Source of the DNA: Agromyces sp. Marseille-P2726
GTDB taxonomy: Bacteria > Actinomycetota > Actinomycetes > Actinomycetales > Microbacteriaceae
Assembly: GCF_902809835.1 (NCBI RefSeq)
Contig: NZ_CADDWM010000013.1
Coordinates: 1 to 64,000 of the forward strand
Length of the DNA stretch: 64,000 nt
Direction of reading: 5' to 3'
The position numbers and the translations under genes were made by a program. Under the pieces are notes generated by a model. The model was not told the origin of the DNA, searched no databases, and was given only the letters and a program-made list of their open reading frames with translations. Shown piece after piece: positions 58,435-64,000 of this stretch; positions within the stretch are counted from its first letter, which is position 1, and each line of letters opens with the position of its first letter.

Positions 58435-58809
58435 ATGGACATCCCGATCCTCGCCGGCATGATCTCGACCGTGGTCTTCGCGGTCAGCAATCTGCCGATG
58501 CTGCGCAAGGCGCTGCGCACCAAGGATGTCTCCTCCTACAGCCTCTCGAGCATCGCCATGATCAACGCGGCGAACGCCGTCTACTCGCTGTACGTGTTCA
58601 GCCTGCCCGTCGGTCCGATCTGGGCGCTGCACACGTTCTACGTGATCTCGTGCGCCATCATGCTCGTGCTCTGCGTACGCACCCGGCTGGCGAGGATGCA
58701 CCAGCAGCAGGCGGATGCCTCAGCCGATGACGCGGAATCCGTGTTCACCGACCACCTCGATGTCGTCGGTCTCGACACCGATGACGCGCGCGCCGCGCGG
58801 GCCGCGTGA
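58435..58809 (+). CDS. PQ-loop / SemiSWEET-like small membrane protein
   Basis: 124 aa from ATG 58435. Three membrane helices with the PQ-loop pattern: ISTVVFAVSNLPMLRKALRTKDVSSYSLSSIAMINAANAVYSLYVF, then PIWALHTFYVISCAIMLVLCVR. Three-helix SemiSWEETs dimerise to carry sugars; this could do the same or act as an amino-acid/lipid carrier. The last 30 residues (AESVFTDHLDVVGLDTDDARAARAA) are hydrophilic and overlap, on the other strand, the acylphosphatase gene. Between the two LuxR paralogues. Confidence 0.72.
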   Translation: MDIPILAGMISTVVFAVSNLPMLRKALRTKDVSSYSLSSIAMINAANAVYSLYVFSLPVGPIWALHTFYVISCAIMLVLCVRTRLARMHQQQADASADDAESVFTDHLDVVGLDTDDARAARAA

Positions 58810-58989
58810 CAACCAGTCCAGCATCTCCTGGACGGATGCCGCGTCGCCTTCGATCTCGGCCTCGACCGTGCCGTCGGATCGATTCCGGATCCATCCGGCG
58901 ACACCCACCCGCTCGGCCTCGAATCGCGCCGAGTACCGGAATCCCACGCCTTGGACGCCACCGTGCACGACCACTCGCCTGCGGATCAC
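58720..58989 (-). CDS. acyP: Acylphosphatase
   Basis: 89 aa. Acylphosphatase pattern: VVVHGGVQGVGFRYSARFEAERVGVAGWIRNRSDGTVEAEIEGDAASVQEMLDWLSRGPRGARV, with the phosphate-loop GVGFR and the catalytic Arg and Asn (IRNRSDG). It hydrolyses acyl phosphates and carbamoyl phosphate. Its 3' end overlaps the 3' end of the PQ-loop protein gene by 90 bases on the opposite strand; both reading frames look real. Confidence 0.9.
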   Translation of the reverse strand: MIRRRVVVHGGVQGVGFRYSARFEAERVGVAGWIRNRSDGTVEAEIEGDAASVQEMLDWLSRGPRGARVIGVETDDIEVVGEHGFRVIG

Positions 58990-59055
58990 CCCTCAAGCGT
59001 ACGATGGCGAGTGCCGGCGCGATCCCTGAGCGGTCGAGCCCGGAAGGTCAGCGAC

Positions 59056-60678
59056 ATGATGTCGTCCAGTGCAATCGAAGCGGGTCGCACGGCTGCGGCC
59101 GAGCGGCGCTGGGGCGATGCCCACGAGGTGCTCGCGCGCATCGACGAGAACGACGGGCTGGCGGCATCCGACCTCGAGCTGCTCGCGAATGTCGCGCTGC
59201 TTCGAGGGGAGCCGCCAGCGTCGATCGATGCCTGGTCGCGGGCGTACTCGGCGCATCTCGCGCACGACGACAGCGCGGGTGCGGTCCGTTGCGCCGGATG
59301 GCTCGCGCTGCAGCTCATCGAACTGGGCGACTACACGAACTGCGTCGTGTGGGCGGCACGTGCGATGCGGATCGCGAACGCGATGGCGGACCCGGGGGCG
59401 CTGGCCGGGTTCGCCCGGCTCGCTCCGGCGGTCGCGCAGCTGGGAAGCGGCGAGCCGGTCGAGGCGAGGCGCATGTTCGAGGAGATCCTCGCGATCGCGG
59501 AGCGCCACGGCGATCGTGAGCTCGCCGCGAACACCCGGATCGGTCTCGGCAAGGCGCTGATCGAGGTCGGCATGATCGAGGAGGGGTTCGACTGCTTCGA
59601 CCGGTGCATGGCCGCGGTCGCGGCCGCGGACGCCGGACCGGTCTCGGCGGGAGTCATCTCGTGCGCCGTCATCAGCGATGCGCTCATGGCGTTCGACCTG
59701 GAGCGGGCATCCGCGTGGACGAGCGTGCTCGTTCGATTCTGTGCCCAGCAGCCCCAGTTGATCACCTTCAGCGGCCAGTGCCGTGCGCTCGAGGCCTCGC
59801 TGCTGCTGATCCGCGGCGCATGGGCCGAGGCATCGCTCGCGGCCGAGCTCGCGCTGTCGCGTTGGCGCGCGGGGGACTATCGGGCCGTCTGGGGCGCGCC
59901 CTATCGGCTCGCCGAGCTCGGGCGGCTTCGTGGCGCGTTCCACTCGGCCGAGGAGAACTATCGGCGCGCGGGCGAATCGGGATGGGAACCGCAACCCGGC
60001 CTCTCGCTGCTGCACCTCGCGGTGGGGCGAACGCAACGCGCTCAGGATGAGATCCGCCGCACTGCTGCGGGCTCCGATCCGTTCACTCGACGCTTCCTGC
60101 TGCCCGCGGTGGTCGAGATCGAGGTCGCCGCAGGTGATCCCGACGCGGCTCGTCGGGCGGTCGACGAGCTGCGGGAGTCGAGCCGGTCGATGCCCACTCC
60201 CATGCTCGACGCGACGGTCGCAGCGGGGGAGGCACGGGTGCAGCTCGCGGGAGGCGACCCGTCGGCGGCGCTCGGCGAGGCGCGCGCAGCCATCGAGGGC
60301 TGGGACGCCATCGGAGCCCGCTACGAGGCCGCCCGAATCAGAGTGCTGGCGGGTCGGGCACAACTCGAACTCGGCGAACGCGACGCTGCTCGCGCCGAGT
60401 TCCAGCGGGCACGGCAGGTGTTCGTCGCGCTCGGTGCGGATCCCGCCCTCGCCGAGCTGGACGACCTCTCGGGCGATCGCCGCACCGGGGCGCTGACGGC
60501 GCGTGAGGTCGAGGTGCTGCGGCTGGTCTCCACCGGCCTCACGAATCGGGCGATCGGTGCGCGGCTCTCACTCAGCGAGAAGACCGTCGCCCGCCATCTC
60601 AGCAACATCTTCGGCAAGCTGGGTCTCTCGTCGCGAGCGGCGGCCACCGCCTACGCCTACGAGAACGGGTTCGTCTGA
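59056..60678 (+). CDS. LuxR-family regulator with TPR-like N-terminal region (second paralogue)
   Basis: 540 aa from ATG 59056 (a second ATG follows at 59059), with GGAAGG upstream. The layout equals the first paralogue: helical repeats such as TAAAERRWGDAHEVLARI and AAFHSAEENYRRAGESGWEPQPG-type motifs, then the LuxR domain REVEVLRLVSTGLTNRAIGARLSLSEKTVARHLSNIFGKLGLSSRAAATAYAYENGFV. The DNA of the C-terminal region is nearly identical to that of the first copy, pointing to duplication or later gene conversion. A small DUF1801 gene follows. Confidence 0.85.
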   Translation: MMSSSAIEAGRTAAAERRWGDAHEVLARIDENDGLAASDLELLANVALLRGEPPASIDAWSRAYSAHLAHDDSAGAVRCAGWLALQLIELGDYTNCVVWAARAMRIANAMADPGALAGFARLAPAVAQLGSGEPVEARRMFEEILAIAERHGDRELAANTRIGLGKALIEVGMIEEGFDCFDRCMAAVAAADAGPVSAGVISCAVISDALMAFDLERASAWTSVLVRFCAQQPQLITFSGQCRALEASLLLIRGAWAEASLAAELALSRWRAGDYRAVWGAPYRLAELGRLRGAFHSAEENYRRAGESGWEPQPGLSLLHLAVGRTQRAQDEIRRTAAGSDPFTRRFLLPAVVEIEVAAGDPDAARRAVDELRESSRSMPTPMLDATVAAGEARVQLAGGDPSAALGEARAAIEGWDAIGARYEAARIRVLAGRAQLELGERDAARAEFQRARQVFVALGADPALAELDDLSGDRRTGALTAREVEVLRLVSTGLTNRAIGARLSLSEKTVARHLSNIFGKLGLSSRAAATAYAYENGFV

Positions 60679-60718
60679 GGCCGGGACACGGCGCGGCTCT
60701 GGCGTACGATGTGTGCCC

Positions 60719-61075
60719 ATGGGGGAGCTGACCGACTACATCGCGAGTCTCGACGATCCCGAGCAGGGCATCATCGAGCACATCCGGGCGCGAGCGATCA
60801 CGCTCGTGCCCGAAGCCGTTGAGGGCATGAGCTACGGCATGCCGGCCCTGCGCTACCGCGACTCGCCCCTCGTGAGCGTGATGTCGGCGAAGGGACACAT
60901 CGGACTGTACCCGTTCAGCCCGGCGGTGGTGGCGGCGGTCTCCGATGAGCTCGACGGCTACTCGTGGTCGAAGGGCACGATCCGGTTCACCCCCGAGCAC
61001 ACGCTGCCCGACGCGCTCGTCGACCGCATCGTGCTGCTCCGCCGCGACGAGATCGACGACGCGAAACGTCGCTGA
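60719..61075 (+). CDS. DUF1801 (YdhG-like) protein
   Basis: 118 aa from ATG 60719. Pattern: LTDYIASLDDPEQGIIEHIRARAITLVPEAVEGMSYGMPALRYRDSPLVSVMSAKGHIGLYPFSPAVVAAV and WSKGTIRFTPEHTLPDALVDRIVLLRRDEI. Members bind nucleotides or iron-sulphur-protein partners; function is not established. TACGAT about ten bases before the start may be a -10 with an almost leaderless transcript. Follows the second LuxR paralogue by 40 bases. Confidence 0.8.
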   Translation: MGELTDYIASLDDPEQGIIEHIRARAITLVPEAVEGMSYGMPALRYRDSPLVSVMSAKGHIGLYPFSPAVVAAVSDELDGYSWSKGTIRFTPEHTLPDALVDRIVLLRRDEIDDAKRR

Positions 61076-61106
61076 TCGGCCGACGTCGGCCCCGACTCGG
61101 CCCGGC

Positions 61107-62030
61107 TCAGCCCGCCGCGGTCACGCACGCAGCGGCGACGACGAGGTCCTCCCAGCCCATGCCGACGCTCTTGAACACGCGAGGGCGATTCTGATCGACG
61201 GATGCCGCGCCGCGCACGATCTCGGCGAGGGGCTCCAGCGCGGCGGCATCCGTCTGCCCCTCGTCGATCGCCATGACGATGTCGCCGGCCTCGCGGAGTG
61301 CCGTCGCCACGTCTTCGACGACCACCTGGGAGCGACCGACGAGCTCGCCGTCGAGCTCGCGTCGGTCGCGCTCGTGCGAACCGACGGCGACGACGAACGC
61401 GTCATCGCGGACGAGGGCACCGTCGAAGACCGGTTCCGACGCGGTGGTCGCGCACACGACGATCGTGGCGTCGGCGACGGCGTTCCCGGAACCGGCCCTG
61501 GCGGCGAAGCCCTCGGTGCGGAGGCGCACGGCGAGCTCCTCGGCGCGCGCGGCCGACCGCCCGGCGACGACGACCTCGGCGAGTTCCCGCACCGCCGCGA
61601 GCGCGTGCACGTGACCCCACGCCTGCGGTCCCGAGCCGAAGACGACGACCCTGGCCGGTTCCGACGGTGCGAGGTGACGGGCCGCGACCGCGGAGAGCGC
61701 CGGTGTGCGGAGCGTCGTGAGTGCGCTGCCGTCGAGCAGCGCGCGGGGCGTCAGGGTCTCGGCATCGCAGAGCAGGTAGACGGCCTGGACACGCGGGAGG
61801 TCGCGTTCGGGGTTCCCGGGTGCGACCGTGAGCAGCTTGACGCCGGCGACCCCCGGGCCCTGCGACGGCATGAGGAGGAACTCGCCGTGCGCCAGCGGCA
61901 CCGAGATGCGCGCCGGGTCCTCGGCGGGATCGAGCCCGTCGGCGAGCGCCGCCTCGAGCGCGTCGACCGCCGCGGCGAAGCCGGTGGACAGGACTCGGTC
62001 AGCGTCGACCCAGGGCAGGCCGACCGTCAT
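61107..62030 (-). CDS. Ornithine cyclodeaminase / mu-crystallin family enzyme
   Basis: 307 aa. Features: FLLMPSQGPGVAGVKLLTVAPGNPERDLPRVQAVYLLCDAETLTPRALLDGSALTTLRTPALSAVAARHLA, then the NAD Rossmann VVVFGSGPQAWGHVHALAAV and VVVAGRSAARAEELA. The family turns ornithine into proline (OCD) or reduces ketimines/cyclic imines. The Arg-Thr pattern of the substrate loop is intact. It ends next to the aldehyde dehydrogenase gene, with which it forms a leftward pair. Confidence 0.88.
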   Translation of the reverse strand: MTVGLPWVDADRVLSTGFAAAVDALEAALADGLDPAEDPARISVPLAHGEFLLMPSQGPGVAGVKLLTVAPGNPERDLPRVQAVYLLCDAETLTPRALLDGSALTTLRTPALSAVAARHLAPSEPARVVVFGSGPQAWGHVHALAAVRELAEVVVAGRSAARAEELAVRLRTEGFAARAGSGNAVADATIVVCATTASEPVFDGALVRDDAFVVAVGSHERDRRELDGELVGRSQVVVEDVATALREAGDIVMAIDEGQTDAAALEPLAEIVRGAASVDQNRPRVFKSVGMGWEDLVVAAACVTAAG

Positions 62031-62049
62031 GTCCTGTCCACCGATCCCG

Positions 62050-63414
62050 TCAGCCGATCCGGATCAGCTTCTTGTTCACGAACTCGTCGGCACCGAGGCG
62101 GCCCATCTCACGGCCGGTGCCCGATCGCTTCACGCCGCCGAACGGAAGCTCGGCACCGTCCATGAGCACGCCGTTCACGAAGACCATGCCGGCCTCGATC
62201 TGGTCGGCAACCCGCATGGCCTGTTCGTCGTCGGTCGTGAACACGTACGATCCGAGTCCGAACGGGATGTCGTTCGCGAGCTGCACCGCTTCGGCCTCGT
62301 CCTTCGCGCGATAGACCTGGGCGACCGGGCCGAAGAACTCCTCCTTCGAGGCCGGGTTGTCGGGCGTGACATCGGTCAGCACCGTCGTCTGGAAGAACGC
62401 GCCGTCGCGCCGGCCGCCGTGCACGAGCTTGGCGCCGTGCTCCACGGCGCGCTTCACCTGCTCGTCGAGGTTCTCGGCGGCCTTCAGCGACGAGAGCGGC
62501 CCGAGCGCGCTGTCTGCCGAGGTGGGGTCGCTGGCCTCGACCTCGGCGAGCTTCGCCGTGAACTTCTCGAGGAACGGCTCGTAGTACTCGTCGACGACGA
62601 TGAATCGCTTCGCGGCATTGCACGACTGGCCGCTGTTGTCGAGTCGGGCGTCGACCGCGGCCTGCACCGCCGACTCCAGGTCGTTCGTCGAGAGCAGGAT
62701 GAACGGGTCGGAACCGCCGAGCTCGAGCACGACCTTCTTCAGGTGACGGCCGGCGACCTCGGCGACGGCGGCGCCCGCACGCTCCGAGCCGGTCAACGAC
62801 ACGCCCTGCACGCGCGGATCGGCGATGACCTTCGCGATCTGGTCGTGCGACGCGTAGATGTTGACGTATGCGCCCTCGGGGAAGCCGGCGTCGAGGAAGA
62901 TCTGCTGCATCGCTGCGGCCGACTCGGGGCACTGCTCGGCGTGCTTCAGCAGGATGGTATTGCCGATGATGAGGTTCGGGCCGGCGAACCGGGCGACCTG
63001 GTAGTAGGGGAAGTTCCACGGCATGACGCCGAGGAGCACACCGAGCGACGAGCGACGGATGACCGCCGAGCCCTCGCCGGCGAGGAGCTCGATCGGCTCG
63101 TCCTTCAGGAAGTCGGCCGCGTGATCGGCGTAGTACGTGTAGATGTCGGCGGCGAAGTCGACCTCGCTCAGGGCCTGCTCGATCGGCTTGCCCATCTCGC
63201 GGACGATGATCTCACCGAGTTCCTGCCGCCGCTCCGAGTGCAACTCGGCGACGCGGCGGACGAGCGCGGCCCGCTGCTCCACGGTGCTCGACTTCGACCA
63301 CGTGCGGTGCGCCTCATCGGCGGCAGCGATCGCCGCTTCGAGCTCGGCGTCGGTGATCGTCGGGAAGGTCTTGAGTGTCTCTCCGGTAGCCGGATTGACC
63401 ACGGCGTAGCTCAT
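62050..63414 (-). CDS. Aldehyde dehydrogenase, NAD-dependent succinate-semialdehyde type
   Basis: 454 aa from ATG 63412-63414, with AGAGGAGA upstream. Motifs: [39 protein letters not shown], catalytic Glu in [10 protein letters not shown], catalytic Cys in [12 protein letters not shown] and [10 protein letters not shown]. The start [19 protein letters not shown] and the absence of an N-terminal extension resemble short succinate-semialdehyde dehydrogenases (GabD2/Sad-like). It may handle semialdehydes from ornithine or GABA. The downstream CoA-transferase gene is divergent from it. Confidence 0.9.
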   Translation of the reverse strand: MSYAVVNPATGETLKTFPTITDAELEAAIAAADEAHRTWSKSSTVEQRAALVRRVAELHSERRQELGEIIVREMGKPIEQALSEVDFAADIYTYYADHAADFLKDEPIELLAGEGSAVIRRSSLGVLLGVMPWNFPYYQVARFAGPNLIIGNTILLKHAEQCPESAAAMQQIFLDAGFPEGAYVNIYASHDQIAKVIADPRVQGVSLTGSERAGAAVAEVAGRHLKKVVLELGGSDPFILLSTNDLESAVQAAVDARLDNSGQSCNAAKRFIVVDEYYEPFLEKFTAKLAEVEASDPTSADSALGPLSSLKAAENLDEQVKRAVEHGAKLVHGGRRDGAFFQTTVLTDVTPDNPASKEEFFGPVAQVYRAKDEAEAVQLANDIPFGLGSYVFTTDDEQAMRVADQIEAGMVFVNGVLMDGAELPFGGVKRSGTGREMGRLGADEFVNKKLIRIG

Positions 63415-63622
63415 CGGTCTCCTCTTTCGACGGTGCACGGAACTCGGGACGCGCCAACCGGACGGCGGCGACGGTGCACACCTGCAACCAAGCCTATGCT
63501 GCCCCAGGGCGGGCGAGGAATCGACGACGTGGCGGATGCGACGTGCGCGCTGGACGGGATGTACAGGAGGACGGCCTCGCTTGCTGGGTATCGTGGCGAG
63601 TGGTCGAGCCGAGGAGGGCGCA

Positions 63623-64000
63623 ATGGGCGAGGGGGTACTCAGCGGCATCCGCATCGCCGACTTCTCTCGGGTGCTCGCGGGCCCGTACGCGACCATGATG
63701 CTCGCCGACTTCGGCGCCGACGTGGTGAAGGTCGAACCGCCCGCGGGTGATGAGACCCGGCACTGGTATCCGCCCGTCGACGCGGCCGGCCGCTCCACCT
63801 ACTTCGGAAGCGTCAACCGGAACAAGCGCTCAGTGGCGCTCGACCTGACGGATGCCGCCGACGTCGCCGAGGCCCGACGGCTCGCCACCACGGCCGACGT
63901 GGTCGTCGAGAACTTCCGGCCGGGCGTGATGGAGCGGTTCGGCCTCGGATACGAGGACCTGCGAGCCGAGAACCCCGCCGTCGTCTATTGCTCGATCACG
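63623..64000 (+). CDS. CaiB/BaiF-family CoA-transferase (3' end outside window)
   Basis: The first 126 residues are present. Signature: GVLSGIRIADFSRVLAGPYATMMLADFGADVVKVEPPAGDETRHW, FGSVNRNKRSVALDL, VVVENFRPGVMERFGLGYEDL and VVYCSIT. GAGGAGGG precedes ATG 63623. The catalytic Asp of class-III CoA-transferases lies further on and is not in the window. It transfers CoA between carboxylates; with the acyl-CoA genes upstream it may belong to the same catabolic theme, but the position at the other end of the window makes this speculative. Confidence 0.9.
   Translation, partial: MGEGVLSGIRIADFSRVLAGPYATMMLADFGADVVKVEPPAGDETRHWYPPVDAAGRSTYFGSVNRNKRSVALDLTDAADVAEARRLATTADVVVENFRPGVMERFGLGYEDLRAENPAVVYCSIT

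Noticed and set aside
58993..60363. 456-codon ORF opposite the second LuxR paralogue
   Set aside because: Shadow of a well-supported gene; composition is that of antisense high-GC DNA.
61828..63750. 640-codon ORF opposite the cyclodeaminase and aldehyde dehydrogenase genes
   Set aside because: The minus strand carries both complete enzymes with all motifs; this frame has no domain features.

Overview
The window is high-GC DNA (roughly 70% by eye) with dense, short-spaced genes and frequent GTG starts. It looks like an actinobacterial chromosome, most likely Microbacteriaceae (Agromyces or a close relative; this is inference). The core gene order supports it: two MaoC-type dehydratase genes followed by murB, and an aminotransferase, tRNA-Trp, secE, nusG, rplK, rplA series. 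So does a family of GC-rich dyad repeats (motif GGTCGAGTAGCGCC and variants) scattered between genes. No rRNA, prophage or CRISPR array was seen.

Layout. 0-9.3 kb: a mixed housekeeping stretch with the tail of a proline-rich protein, a CpdA-like phosphoesterase, a Stealth-type sugar-phosphate transferase, an orphan PstS-like lipoprotein, a sodium/bile-acid-type symporter, an FBP zinc-finger protein, an SGNH hydrolase and a PadR regulator with a clear dyad upstream. 9.3-15.8 kb: a putrescine/GABA module with a PucR-type regulator, gabT, a 35-codon overlapping small ORF, gabD and putrescine oxidase. 15.8-18.6 kb: a DUF937 protein, then the conserved pair of dehydratases and murB.

18.6-44.3 kb separates murB from the aminotransferase/tRNA-Trp/secE block, genes that lie close together in many actinobacteria, so it looks like an accessory block. 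It holds a secreted alpha/beta hydrolase and an NMT1/SsuA-type ABC importer bracketed by two PaaX-family repressors. Next comes an acyl-CoA catabolic operon (SDR, amidohydrolase, acyl-CoA dehydrogenase, MaoC, acyl-CoA ligase) opposite a MarR regulator. After these lie a PAP2/diacylglycerol-kinase fusion, a DesK/LiaS-like two-component system with an ABC-2 exporter, a LysE exporter with its LysR regulator, CsbD, dodecin, and a convergent pair of an amidohydrolase and an FAD monooxygenase. One reading is that esters of an unidentified carboxylic acid are cleaved outside the cell, imported, activated to CoA thioesters and shortened by beta-oxidation-like steps.

44.3-55.4 kb is the translation/secretion core: aminotransferase, a large membrane-anchored glycoside-hydrolase-like protein, a dGTPase-like HD protein, tRNA-Trp, secE, nusG, rplK and rplA. 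An intact IS110-family element and repeat clusters sit between nusG and rplK, which are normally adjacent. 55.4-64 kb: an alpha/beta hydrolase, two paralogous TPR-like LuxR regulators flanking a PQ-loop membrane protein and acylphosphatase, a DUF1801 protein, an ornithine-cyclodeaminase-family enzyme, a second succinate-semialdehyde-type dehydrogenase, and the start of a CaiB/BaiF CoA-transferase that runs off the end.

The most unusual points are the dyad repeats that amplify in frame inside genes (lysE, and a single related motif in murB), the IS110 element bounded by identical 20-nt copies of that repeat, and the small ORF coupled to gabT and gabD. All functions are assigned by reading motifs; no database search was run.
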